A program made the translations under genes and the position numbers. This document shows, piece by piece, positions 35,575-49,096 of a stretch of DNA of 64,000 nt (position 1 is the first letter of the stretch; the number at the start of each line of letters is the position of its first letter). Source of the stretch: Circinella umbellata (lineage: Eukaryota > Mucoromycota > Mucoromycetes > Mucorales > Lichtheimiaceae). The stretch covers positions 310,001 through 374,000 of the forward strand of contig JAIWNF010000038.1 of NCBI GenBank assembly GCA_025093555.1. Reading direction: 5' to 3'. Below the pieces are notes generated by a model that did not search any database, was not told the DNA's origin, and saw only the letters and a program-made list of their open reading frames with translations.

Positions 35575-38500
35575 ATGGGAAAACCTCCAAAGCAACCTAG
35601 AGCAAAAGGCTCTATGAAGCCTGCTAGTAGCAGGTAATAAAGAAACACGTCAAATATATATTTTTTAATTTGAAATTTATGATTTATTTATGCTAAATCG
35701 GTTTCACTTTTTTTTTCTCTCTTGTATTCTTTCTCCTCTGTTTGGTAAAATAAAAAAAAAAAGTCGCGCAGCAGAAGTACCTAGTGGTGGAACAAATGCA
35801 TTGAGTTTTCAAAATCTAGGCGGTTTCGCTCAATTTGCTGTAGCAACAACAATTGGATCACCTGTTGCAACAGGATCCTCGGACGCTGATATGGTTTCAA
35901 TGAATAACTTGGACGCTGAACTTGTCGTGATCTTGAAGAAAATTTCGAAACGCGATGCTATTACCAAGTTGAAAGCGCTTGAAGAACTGGAAACTTACTT
36001 AAAGGCGAATACAAGTGTTATTCCCGCAGTTATTCCTTCTTGGGTAACGTGTTAATATTACAGCTAATATACATATATTTATAAGATGAATTATATATTA
36101 AGGATTAGAAAGAGGGATTGAATAATAATATTGGTTTTTCTGAATATGTATCAAATTTAGTCGAAAATGTATGTCAAGCTTACAATTGAAGTGGATAGAC
36201 GTGTACGTTTAGCTACAAACAATGTTCATTTACTTGTATCAGCGAATGCTAAAAAGAAACTCGCACCACATCTTAAAGAGTTTATTGGTGCATGGTTGAT
36301 CACTATGTTTGATCAAAGTCCAGATGTTGCTCGAGCTGCTAGAAACTCGTTTGATGTAAGGATAAATTTTAATAACACCATTTGTTTTTTAGTGCCAAGT
36401 ATAGAGTTCTAATTAACTAACCTTTTTTTTATCTGATTATATATCTAATTATTTGTAGACTGTGTTCTCAGAGGATAAACGAGTGGGTGTTTTGGAATTT
36501 TGTCAAAAGGATATTTTAGAATATGTAACAGAAATGATATTGTCTAAAACACCGGACACCCTTAGTAAGCTTTTATAAAATTTAAATGGGATTAGATGGC
36601 AGGATCTTTGAACATAAAACATTAATATTTTGTTATCCTTCAAATTTAGGTGATCCAAGACATGTAACTAAGGAAGACATGGCAACCAAATTTGCTCGTG
36701 TTATATCTGGCTGCTTCAATTGTATTTGTCATATCATTGGTAAATTTATATATAATAAGCAGCAACAATAACAAATATTACATGTACACATAAATCTAGA
36801 AAGAGAGTTTTGATTTTGGGAATGAAAACTGACTTTTATAAATAATTTAGAGAAATTATCAGAAGAAGAACGTGGAAAATATATGGAGGATTATAACGCA
36901 CTATTTGATAATCCAGCTGTATGGAAGTATGCTGGACATAATAGCGGTATGATTAGAAAATCCGTTTATCGACTTATCAGGACTTTATTGATGGAATGGA
37001 AAGGTAAGCTGGACGGTATATATATTATAAATGTGGGGAAAATAGGTTTATTAAAACATGACATGGGAATACAACACAATGTACCTTTATATAGGAGTAT
37101 TATCGATTCGGTTGAATACTATATCTAGTACGTTCTTTAATAGCTTCCTAAGTGAAAAAGAACCTAATACCTTTTCAGATATGTGGGATGCAGTTCTTCT
37201 AATGACAAAAGGTAATTTATATACTTGATAAATGAATTATTATATTGCAACATCATGGTCATCTAATAAATCTATATATATATATATGTAACTAGAATTT
37301 CCTGAATCATGGCTTTTGGCTGGAAAAAAGAAACCCATCATGCCAAAATTTTGCAAATTCCTTCGTGGTGGATTGAATGGTGCAGTCAGTATTGGATATC
37401 CAAGTATACTAGTCATTATTGCCAACTTACCATCCGAGGTAAAGTAACGGTTTTATCAAAGGGAGAAAAGGAAGAAAAAAAAACTGGTTATTTTGACAAA
37501 TCAAATATATATATATATATATATATATTAAATAGATTCGAAACGAACCCAACTTTTATAAAGATCTTTTTACCAATTTTTGGAAAGGCATTACGTGTGA
37601 CTTCATTGATCAATCCAATAGTGATATTTTCATTAATGCTTATGCAGAATGTATCGTTTACGCTTCAATATCAGAAAGGTAATTAATCTATCTACTATTA
37701 AAAATATACACACGTAAACAATATGAGTAATTTATTTATTTTTGTGTTATTGTTATCATTTACTTTAAATAATTAGTAATGCCGGTGCAGATCGTGTATC
37801 TTATCTTATCAATGAAATATTCACAGATCTTATGAAAACTGCTCTTTCAATGTCAAAAGAGTTTTCAGTGGATAAATCAGGTGAAAAATTGATGTTTATT
37901 TTAGCCAAACATCTATCCGTATTGGCGACTGCCCAAAGTGTTGAAAAATATATGACTCCATTCTGGAATGAACTCGAAACATTTGTGGTTCAAACAATCA
38001 TTGATAGCTCACTTCCAAGAGGTTATATTTCTGATTTCACTTGCTTTTGTAATAATGTGGGAATCTTTGTCACTGAAGTACGTAGCAAGCTCGATTCATA
38101 TAAAAACTCAACTACATTTTATTCTAAGATGATTGAATTGGCAAAACGGGTAATAATAGCCTCTTTTGGATCAAGCTTGGTTTATAAAGGTACTAATAGA
38201 ATGTGAATACCCATTTATACATATAAAAGGCTTGAGAAATTGAATGTGGGTCTGTTCTTACTTGTTGATATCTAATATTTTATTTTTTAGATAAATCATC
38301 GACTTTACTTCTGTTAGCCAATCAGGCAATAACAAATTATTGGGATTGTTTGGATGAGCCAAGTTCGAAGGTAAGTTTAATAATGAGTAGATATGTTTAT
38401 ATGTTTGGAAAGGATATGATCCTAAAGTTGTAATTTTCTTTTCTTTTCTGTTTTTTTTTCGATATAGGAGATTATCGAACAAGCTAAAATCCTATTAACT

Positions 38501-41500
38501 TTATTAACTGAAGATTCTCAAAGCACTCTTGACTCACTTTCATCTGTATATGTTGGCTTAGTATCTCGTATTTCCGATAGTGACGAAGCAACACATTTAT
38601 GGAATATTTCAATTCAAAAGATATCAAACATCGAGAATAATGATGATCAACAAACTAAGGCATTAGTTGCCTTTCTAGAACAAGTAAGGAAATTTAGTGA
38701 TAAGACAAATCAAAAATTGTGAGAAAAAGGAGCATATTTGTTATGATGAGTTGAGTCTAACTTTTAGCAGCTTAAAAGCAGCAACAATTATCAAAGCACT
38801 GAACTTGATACTATGTTTGAAAAATATATCATTACTCAATTAAGTTCTTCCAATACAAAAGCACAAGAGCATATATTACAACATTTGGGTGCCATCGGTC
38901 TTAAGTTACATTTATGTAAGCTTTATTTCAATTTTGTGTTTACATATATATACTTATTTAATAGAAGATGAAAAATGAAAAAAAAAGACTGATAAAACAA
39001 TAAATCTATTCTCTTTAAATAGCACATCCATTACTATCCGAACAAACATTTAACAGTGTCTGTTCAAGTTTTCCAAAGAAACTTCAAGGATTCCTGAAAC
39101 AAAAATCAAGTGATGCTGATCGAGCTTTACTTAATGGTGTGCTATCTATTTTGGTGATTTTGGAAAATATATTTGAAACGACAGACTTGGCTTATAAGTT
39201 ACTTAGTAATAAGGCATCTCAAGGAATTGCTACCGAAATATTTGAAGCAATGTATTTTGATTTAGAAGGTGAAGGAGAAGAAAAGGATATTTGTAAAACA
39301 ATTACTCGTGCTGCTTCGACCGTATGGAGCATGATATCCACGAGTGCAAATAACAGTGAAGATGATTCATATCGGTCTCTTTTATTTGAGCCTGTTCTAT
39401 TACATGTCAAGGATTCGATTACTGATGTCACACGAGCTGAAAGGTAGCACTATAATTATTAATATTAGTTTCTAATTATTGATTTTGGCAGTTATTATAT
39501 TGAATATACAAGAACTAACATTTGTTTTCTTTTATTACTCATTACATAAAATCATAGTCCATCGACTATCCTGGGTCGTATAGATAAGCTTATCACTAGT
39601 TTCTATGCAGTTGGTAGTCAAGGATTTAAGGATGCCGTGACAACTTTACTTGGCAGCGCTACTAGCTGGGAAACTTTGCGTTCACCATTTACTCAATATA
39701 CATCCAGTCTTCTAACACTTGGAATCAGTGACAAATATGTTGGTTTATTACAAACACCTCCAGTTGACACTGATGAGCTCGTTCCTGTGGCGTATGATTC
39801 ATTTGGTTTAAGTGCTTATGGTCGTTTGATATTTTCTATGGCAGAATATGTGGTTCGAATTGGACCTGACGAATTATTTGATGGAAATGATCGAGAATGG
39901 ATGATGCGACACTTGATGCTAACAAGTATTGAATGTCAACATGGATTGGATGTTCCTGGATGTTCTCAAATTTGGAACTCTAGTATCGTAGGTAGCACAC
40001 CTATCGTATTAGAGTTCCTTCAACGCGCGAATTATATTTTCACTTATCGTCTCGAAACAGTATTGGTTTCAGAACCTGGCCATAATTGGTACACTTTTTT
40101 GTACTCTGATGTCAAAAATCAAAATGACAAGATAAATAATTTCCTCGGATTTGTAGCAAGTCTTATGCGTCCTAATCATGATGATGATGAAACAACTCTT
40201 ATTGATGTCATGTCCGGTGCATTGGTTGAAACCATTCTTACCAAGCTGATTGCACAAGCTGGTCTAAAAAGTGATGCTTTACCGCTTTGGCTTGGATTGG
40301 TAAAGGCAGAAGCAGCAGAACGTAGGTGATTTTTTATTTTTGATTCTACATTTATGAAAGAAAAGAAATGATATAGATCTCATTCATCAACGTTACGACC
40401 TTTTTTATAGTCAAATTACCAATTAAAGTAGCCATTGTTAATGCTATCAAGACGGTATTTTCTCAAGAAACAATTTATAAGACATTACAAAGCGAGCTTA
40501 CTAGCAAATTGTCTGGTATCTCGAACCTGGGCGAATTCGGGGATGATGCAGGAAAAGGTATACATATTCGTTTATTACACATTTACATTTATATGTATAA
40601 TAATAGATTATGAGTATTAATTTTAGTCCTTCCATATATTTAGCTTGGAAACTTCTTGTGACTCTTAATGCCACATCCACGGACCACGGTGATGCTATCT
40701 CTATTCCTTCACAGCGTTTGATGCATCTTGTTCTCACTATTCGCAAATGGTTCGAAGACGATTCTTCACTTGACGATCTTGACTCTTATCAACGTACTCG
40801 AGTCTTGGTTGAAATTGCCAAACTATTCATCAACATTGCTAAGTCTGTAAAAGATGTATCAGGTGGCCAATGGGAGTTCTTTTTAGAAAGGAGCTATGAA
40901 TGGATGACAGTAACTATTCTTTTGTTTTCTGTTCTGATATAGATTGTGTGTTTGGACGATATTAATACGAGTCATTCTTTTATATGAATTTCTTTTTATA
41001 GTATAGTGATCCTGAACTTGATGAAGAATTACCAGTGGTATATGTTGCTGCGCAATTATTTTTCACATTAAAAAAACTAGCATATGAAAGAATCGTTGAT
41101 TTATTTGCTGCTCTTGATGATCAAGCACCCCAATTTTATGAGACCTTATTAAGGTTGTTTATCAAAGAAGGGGAATGGTCACTTTCGACTACTTCCACTA
41201 AACCTAAAATTATATATCAAGAATTATTGGCTGATCTAACTGAAGATGTGCCATCAAGTGCCTTGTTTGAGTCATCGAACATCTCGAATGTAAGTTTCCT
41301 TATTGAAAATTATAATATAATGTTGTATATGATAATCTTATTTATTTATTTGGAAAATACGAATATCAGATTGTAACGCTTTTAAAATCATCAAATGAAA
41401 TCTTACAAAAACGTGCGTTCAAATTACTTGAAATGCAAATAACTCATATTGTACAAGATTTATCAGTGCGTTTAGAATTTTCTGCTTCCAATGGTATGGA

Positions 41501-43121
41501 TACAATCCGTTTGTTTCTTTTCATATCTATAAATATACTATAATTATTAATTATGCTTATATAATTTTCTGTTTCTGTTTCTTTATAGATGAAGAAAACA
41601 ACGATAAAGTTTACATTGATAAAGCTCTCTTTGATTATATGATTAATCCTCCAAATATTTCAAAATGGCATACATTACCATTGGATGAACAGGCATTACA
41701 TGATGTATTTGGTTTTATGCTGGTTTGGTTACTCATGTTTGAACACTTTAACAATATTGTAAGTGAATTTATTGGATTTAAAAGGAAAAAAAAGTAAATG
41801 ATTGAAAGTTGGTATTAATATGATATTTTAGACATTCCGACTCAAACAAGAATATACTGCCCAGTTGAAGGATGCGAATGCAGTTTCGAAAATGATGCCA
41901 TTTATATCAAAAATTCTTGGTGTTGGTGCTGGTCAAATTATACAACCATTCGATCTATCACTATGGGATATTAATGAATACGAAATAGATGGTTTGTATA
42001 GGTTCAATTATCTCTTTTTAATCTGGAGTATATACTAAAAAATGATGATTTTACTTTTAGGGTTTGACTCCGCACATGAAATTAGTTACCAGGTTCTGGC
42101 AGCACATTTATATTATAGAGCATTAAAGCATATTCCGTCATTGATTAGGTAAGATGATTATTTTTGAGATGTGATGAAAATAAAAAACGACAAGTTTTCA
42201 TCTAACATTGTTTATTACGTTTATTATTATATTTCTTTCAAAAAAAGACAATGGTGGGTTGACTGTAAGAACCGACAATTAACGATTGGTGTTGAGAGGT
42301 AAATTATTATTATAATTATTGTTGCATATTGTGTGTCATTTCTATGTATAGATAGTTTATGAGACTGATTCATGCTATTTTTTATTATTATTAGTTATAC
42401 GGAAAAGAACTTTAGTGCAATGCTTATTAATAGCGAGCTTGATTTATTGGCACGAGATGATATCAAAAGTTTATTACAAGATAATGATAATGAATTCACT
42501 GTTAAAGCACTTAGAGCTGCTAGTGAAGTATCTGCTACCTATCGTGTAGATGAACAAAATATGCAAATTGCTATTAAATTACCAAGTAACTTCCCCTTAC
42601 GACAAATAGATGTAGAAGGTGTACAAAAAGTAGGCGTGAGTGATAAACAATGGCGTGGATGGATGTTTTCTGTTGCAGCAGTGATTGGATCACAGGTAAA
42701 AAAAAATACAACAATAATAATAATAATACATCACAACAAAAAGAAGAATAACGAATCATTTATATTAATTTGAAAAATATATATGGGGTCAATAACATAA
42801 TAGAATGGTAATATTGTGGATGCCTTAACAGTCTTCAAACGAAATGTTAATCTACACTTCAGTGGTGTTGAGGATTGTACTATCTGCTATTCAATCATTA
42901 GTGCACAAGATCGATCCATACCCACAAAACAATGTCGTACATGTAAAAACAAATTTCATGCTAGTTGTTTATATAAGGTTCGTTTAAATTAATATATTTC
43001 ACTATGTGAACACTAGATTCAATAAGATAATTAGGAAACTAACATAAATTAACTATAATATTTATAGTGGTTCCGTTCTTCCAATTCGGCAAGTTGTCCA
43101 CTTTGTAGAACAGTATTCTAA
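35575..43121 (+). CDS. LTN1: E3 ubiquitin ligase Listerin (ribosome-associated quality control)
   Basis: Ubiquitinates nascent chains stalled on 60S subunits as part of the RQC complex with Rqc2. The chain of 26 exons sums to 1716 residues, close to human Listerin and somewhat longer than yeast Rkr1. Exon starts: 35575, 35764, 36161, 36459, 36650, 36851, 37095, 37296, 37536, 37777, 38291, 38468, 38768, 39023, 39558, 40411, 40644, 41002, 41370, 41589, 41832, 42061, 42248, 42395, 42804, 43068. The N-terminus (GGTNALSFQNLGGFAQF, then KKISKRDAITKLKALEEL) is the conserved listerin N-domain. The middle is helical HEAT-like repeat. The C-terminus has the RWD-like region and a RING of C-x2-C ... C-x2-C ... 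H-x2-C ... C-x2-C type (DCTICYSI, FHASC, CPLCR). It converges with Elongin B. Confidence 0.95.
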
Positions 43122-43221
43122 TCATTATCCTTCCCTCCCCTTTTTTTTTGCTACTTATTTTGTACAATAAACAATAACCAAACAAGAATAATAAGAATAA
43201 TATAAAATCATTATTATTTAT

Positions 43222-43750
43222 TTATGCTCTTCCTTTTCCTTTTTCTTTTCGTGTATGTGGTATATCTCCATGCATTTCTGCTTCTTCACCTTCAATTTCA
43301 TCATCAGGTCCACCTTCGTCCAATGGTTCATATATTTCAGTATGAACTTCTTCCCATTTTCCATCTTGTATATTTAAAAGGTATATGTGAAATGCTTTGC
43401 ATGTGAGTATTTTTTTTCACACCTGACAAATATATCTGTATATCTTATTCCTAATAATAATAATGATAATGATAACGATCATAATTACCTTCATTTTGAT
43501 ATACAAAGTAAATATCTGAATCAGTTTCTAATCCAGCATTTGATACGGTATCTGTATCGTTTAACAATTTATATTGTTGATCAGAACGGCGGATATAGAG
43601 TCGAACTTGATCTGGTGATTGATTACTATTTGACTGCGCATCGCATAATTTTTTTTTCAAAATTTGAACGGTATCTTGTGCTTCATAACATAAAAATACA
43701 ATAGTTCTGTCCCGTCTTGCACGAACGTAAAGTAATTTTCCTTGTGGCAT
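43222..43750 (-). CDS. ELOB: Elongin B-like ubiquitin-fold protein
   Basis: Elongin B pairs with Elongin C as an adaptor in cullin ubiquitin ligases and in the Elongin transcription-elongation complex. Two minus-strand exons (43750-43489, 43364-43222) give 134 residues. The ubiquitin-like part (about residues 1-88) has the family pattern: a basic RRDRT strand, an LKKKL helix, PDQVRLY, KLLNDTDTVSNAG and a DIYFVYQ strand. An acidic tail (WEEVHTEIYEPLDEGGPDDE) ends in a basic KEKGKGRA. The tail with the E-x-Y-E-P-L pattern resembles the segment of Elongin B after its ubiquitin fold. It converges with LTN1, 100 bp apart. Other ubiquitin-like adaptors are less likely but possible. Confidence 0.78.
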
Positions 43751-46573
43751 GGTTTGAATCGCGCTTTTTTGCTTTCTATTGTAGTAAAAGACAACGTAAC
43801 GAACTAATCGGAGCTTGATACTCTGCCTCTTTTTTTTTTTGACAATAAATGATTCAGTGCATGATTCGTATTTCGTAGTGTAAAATTAATGGATATATCT
43901 CTGCAAGATCTACAAAAGGTATTTATAACAAATTAATTTTTATGATCGTATGCTTTATTGTGCAATTATTAGTATGTCGAAAGCACAACATCATCATAAC
44001 CCATGATTATAAAAGTATATTTGATGGGTAGTTTTTTCTTTCTGCAATTTATATAAATGTCCGTAGTATATGTCTATCTATATAAATATATTTGAGTGAT
44101 TATAAAAGAATTCATATAATAGCTTTAATTAAGTCAATTCTTGTGACCCATATTTTTATTTAATCAGATTCAATACTCTTAAAAAAAAAGATTACTAAAT
44201 GATAAGGATAAATATTTCCATTATACAATTTAATTTGTACGGATGAATATTCAATTGCCAATTATTGGTACCCAATCATTTTATGAAAATGATTACATAA
44301 TTTTTTGTATGAATTAACTGAGCTACGTATCATCATTTATCCCATATAAAAAATACTGATAAACTTACAAATATGAATCGAAACGTCTAAAATAATAGAA
44401 CACGTACTATAACATCAAAACATCAAAACTTGCTTTTTATTAGACAACAATAGATGAGATTAGCTTTTAGCTAAAAAAACAAACAAACAATGATACTACT
44501 AGTACATTGATAAATGTATAGCATCTTAGCGGCGTTGCTCTTCACATAGCGACACATAGGGGATATATGATTATTTAGAAATGGAGTTGAAATAACTTGA
44601 ATCAATGATTAACTATACATTAAATAATGACCCGGGTAGGACAAACTATAGTACGTAGCAACAAGTCAGTTCTATGAACCATTATAATCGGGATATTCTT
44701 TAAGTGCAAAGTAAAACCTGTCAGATGATTTACAAGCAGGAATGATTTGTAAGGATTAATGTAGAAGTAATCCATTCAAGTATGGCTAACCTTCAATTAA
44801 TTATTCTTCCTTTTTTCGGAGACATTACCCGATAATTTGGATTACGTATATAATTTGGATAGCTTTGATTGATGATATTACATATATGTTTTTTTCCTGT
44901 TATAATTCATCCGGTTCCAATATGATATGTCAAAAAGCACTTATATAATTTTCTCTTGGGTTTGTTGATTTTTATACGTATTTAGTCAATTTCGGCAAAG
45001 TAAGGGACTTCATAAAAAGAATGAAAAAAGAGCAAAATAGCCATAGTATAAAATGGTTGCGAATTTTTCTTTAAAATAATAAGCCGAGAAAAAGCGACAT
45101 ACGTACGTCCAAAAAGTGGTGTGAAAAATGGGATTACATGTATAAATTAATACTCTTACTATACCAGTCTCTGAAGACAAACCTCGTCAAGCGGCAAAGT
45201 AAAAAATGCACGTTGCGACTCCGTATCTATTATATATATCTATTGATGCCTTTTATGCATTTGTGCACAGCTACTACTTGTACGTAATAATATGATTACT
45301 ACTTGAAATGTTAACTAGAAACGCTAATGAAACTGAAATGTTTTTTTTTTGTTTATATATATACGTATTAGCTTACAGCGTAGTACTAAGGCTGTAATTT
45401 GTTGAGTGATGAAACCTTTCATTGATTATGATGTTTGAATTTCATGTAGTTACTTTTATCTCATTTACAATTACCAATACTAGGCACGTAGTTGTCTGAT
45501 TATACAGTAATGGAACTTGTACACTGAGAACACGCCAAGCATATACGTACGTTATTTTATGCAAAATACAACTAGGTAAATAATAAAAACTTAATCCAAT
45601 ACCAAATTGCATACGATAAATGCAGTATATATGAGTAAAGCTAATTTAATTTTGTTGTTGTCAACCATATTCAGTAACTTGATACGTATATGTAACTGCA
45701 AAGTATGAAACGTTGAGTAATGATATTCATGTGTTGTGCCCATTTTTGTATCGCCATTATACAGTGGTTTTACTATTTCAATACTATGCACTTGATTGTA
45801 TATGCATTGGGTGGGAATCATTAGTATTAATAATACATATTGGAAAGTATTAATAAAGATAGTACAGATCCTTAGTGTTAGATTTTTATAGTAGCCCTCT
45901 TTGAAAAAAAAAATGAGTACTAGAATGGCGTCATTCTTTGTACTACTTTTTGTGAGAGGAAAGAAGTACACTTCAAAATTTGACAACAAAGTTTATAGGA
46001 TTATAAATAATATGGCAGAAAATCAACGCGATTCTAATCTTGATTAAAAATAACTCTTACAACATAAATTGAAACTTGAGAGAGAAAAGTTTACTGGATA
46101 CCAAGAAAAGGTAGTAATTAACTTTTTCAATTCAAGTTGCATTATTTCGCATTAGTCTCGCCGTGCGAACAAATCAACAAAAATAATTCCTCATCTTTTT
46201 TTTTTTTTTTTACTTTCCGCTTTTATTTTTTCACGCATTACTTCTCTTAATAAACGATCTTTTTGTAGTTTCTTTATTTATAAGAGTTTGTAAATCATAA
46301 TAGTCATACGCTCAAAAAAAAAATTGAATCATAATAGTGTAAGTAGTATCATTTAAAAAGCAATAAAAGAAATTTTGGGCGCTTTCGCAAGCAAATATTT
46401 TGTCATACACTGAAAATTCTAAAACTTCCAAGCACGCAATAGCTAAAGGAAATCCCACAATTCTGTCGTCATATGTCGTGTTTGCATTTTTTTTTTCAGT
46501 ATAAAAGTATACAAAGAGTGTGATTTAATTTACTTTGAAAAATAATTAAATTAACCAGATTCTAACAACAAAT
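43751..46573. other. Gene-poor spacer between Elongin B and MsrA
   Basis: About 2.8 kb of AT-rich sequence with homopolymers. The 132-codon minus-strand frame at 45591-45989 is rich in Leu/Ile/Tyr/Phe with no motif or leader and I do not call it. No RNA gene is seen. Confidence 0.5.
46500..46507 (+). promoter_or_regulatory. TATA box of the MsrA gene
   Basis: TATAAAAG about 70 bp upstream of the ATG at 46574. Good fit to consensus and spacing. Confidence 0.55.
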
Positions 46574-47540
46574 ATGACTGAGCAACAACAACAAAGTGCA
46601 ACTTTTGCCGGTGGGTGTTTCTGGTATGCATACATAATAAGTTTTGATCTATTAAAGAGCTGGAGGTATTGTGTGATCTATATACAGTAAACTGTTACTA
46701 AAAAAAACAATAATAGGGGTATTGAACACGTCTTTAAAAAAGAATTCGTAAATTATGATATAAAAACAAGAGTTGGTTATACTGGTGGAAACACTGAATC
46801 TCCTGATTACAAGGAAGTTTGTACAGGAACTACCAATCATGCCGAAGCTCTTGATATTACATTCGACCCTGCAAAAATCTCTTATGAAACTCTTGTTGAA
46901 TTTTTTTTTCGAGTACATGGTACATATATATCATTATAATCTTTGTTTTTGTTTTGTATACGTAAAATTTTGTCATTAATTAGATTTGTTCATCTTTTGA
47001 TATGTAACACGAAAAAAAAGATCCCACACTCGTAAATGCTCAGGTATATTTAGAACAATAAAATTAAATGATTGGAATACCATAACTAAATTTATATCAA
47101 TAATTCAACATTACTATAGGGTCGTAATACTGGTACCCAATATCGATCAGTCATTTTTTATCACTCTCCCGAGCAAAAGCTTTCTGCTGAAAAAATCACA
47201 CAAAAAATTCAAGAAGAACGTTATAAGGATAAAAAAATCGTTACTGAGATCATTCCTGCTACTCAATTTTTTGATGCTGAGGAATATCATCAGGTATGAG
47301 TCATATATATTAACCATCTTTGATTACAACAAAAATAAATCATAGAGTTCTTGGATCACTAATCTTGTATTTATTTATCTTTTTTTCTTTTTAAAAAAAA
47401 GCTTTACATTGAAAAAAATCCTGAGGGTTATGTGGTACGTATATGAAAAATGAAAAACACTTCTTTTTTAACTGAAACTAACAGCTTCTTTTATCATCAC
47501 TTATTTTTATTATTTGTAGTGCCATTATCCTCGATGGTAA
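46574..47540 (+). CDS. msrA: Peptide methionine-S-sulfoxide reductase
   Basis: Repairs oxidised methionine (S epimer) using thioredoxin. Six small exons (46574-46623, 46717-46919, 47021-47043, 47120-47293, 47402-47434, 47520-47540) give 167 residues. The catalytic motif GGCFWG is split by intron 1 within the Trp codon; the Cys is about residue 15. TRVGYTGG, PDYKEVCTG-T-HAEAL, GTQYRS and the EEYHQLYIEKNP region follow in order. The C-terminus GYVCHYPRW carries a candidate resolving Cys. No targeting peptide is evident, so a cytosolic enzyme is likely. Three exons are 33 nt or shorter. Confidence 0.95.
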
Positions 47541-49096
47541 AAAAAAAAATCAAAAGATTTTTCTGTGTAAGGGAAAGATATACACATTATGCTTCTGTGT
47601 AGAAAAAGAATACGTATCTATTTTGAAGAAAAATATCAAACCACCAGTGTATTATACAGCAACATCTTTAAAATATTGTTACTGTCTCTTTTATTGTTCA
47701 TCAGCAACTACCTCTTATCATCGTCATAGTCATAATCGTAGTCATCAACATGTATTTATTTTAATTTAGTTATATATACCAACTTCTTTTGTTACAACCT
47801 ACATCCTTAGTATAATAATAGTAACAACAAACCATTATTAGATATACCGCCACGGGTATTTATTATGTACAATAATAAAAAGCATACGTATAATTTTTAT
47901 TTAAGCATATTGTAGTAACAACATGTGCATAATATCATTGTGGAAAATAAGCTTTTTTTTTTGTTTCTTTTGCTTTTGTGCAAAAATAACAATAGTTTTA
48001 TAATAAATGGTGCTGTATCCTGACATCTTGGTTTTCTAACCTCGTAACAGGTGGGGTTGAGTGTAATAATGGTAATTTTTAAATCGGAAGAAAATACAGG
48101 ATGAATCAAATGCTCCTTTATCACGTAGGTACCGGTATATCTAATTTTATGTACATATAATATGTACGTATCTAGTAAACATTCTTAGTTATTAATTACA
48201 ATTTTGATAGGTACGTAACTAGAGATTTCCTATTATTAACTATTGACATCCACGTTTTTCTTTAAACAAGTTAATCTTTTTTCTTGTTGCCTAAAGCTAA
48301 TTGATTTATAGTAAAGTGTTCTAGATCGATACTCAATATATAGAAAATAGGCATCAGTTGTGAAAGAATTATTTTCCGCCTTTCTTTGACACTCAAACAG
48401 AGTGGTATAATCGCAAAGGGCAATTAAATATAAAAAGAGAGTTCTCTTTCCATTTGTGGTAAAAAACTCCTAAATCATAAAATGCTTGTATTTTAAAAGG
48501 AGAAGGTTTTTATTTTTGTAGTAAAATTTATTTTTATAATACATTGTGGATTCTTAAAAAAAAAGATATTTGAGATGGAAAGAAAGGGGTGGGAGAGGTT
48601 TAGAATAAGTTGGTTTCTCGATCTGTATCCTTAATAGCATTATCACAGATCATTACCAAATTTCAAGGAAAAAGAAAGTACAGATAAGATTTTCATTATT
48701 GTTATGAAATAAACGTACATAAAAAGCTTAAATAACAAGAAAACTTCAAATTTCCTTGATAGATTGACTCCTTACATCGTAACTCTTTTTTTTATAACGT
48801 GCATATTATTACAGAACAAGTAATTAACAGTGTTTTTTTTCCACAAGATATTTTTAACTTAAAGGTTATAAATGTTTAACAAAAGCAAGTTTTTTTTTTG
48901 GGGGGGGGAGGGGGGATGAAGATGGGAAAAAAAGACACCAGACCATCTCATTAAATGGTGGTACAAAGAAAAAGCGTAAATATCACACCGCAGAATCTAT
49001 CATAATTACGCGTATATTCCACTTTCTCCTTTTTTATTTCATTTTATTACATACATATTCATACACACATATACAATTTAAAGTTTTTACGTAAAC
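47541..49096. other. Spacer between MsrA and the M49 peptidase
   Basis: About 1.6 kb, AT-rich, with a T9G9-type homopolymer junction near 48890-48915. The region just before 49097 is pyrimidine-rich. I see no gene. Confidence 0.5.

Noticed and set aside
45591..45989. 132-codon minus-strand open frame
   Set aside because: Composition is AT-driven, with no motif, splice partner or leader; long stop-free frames of this kind arise by chance in a spacer of this size.
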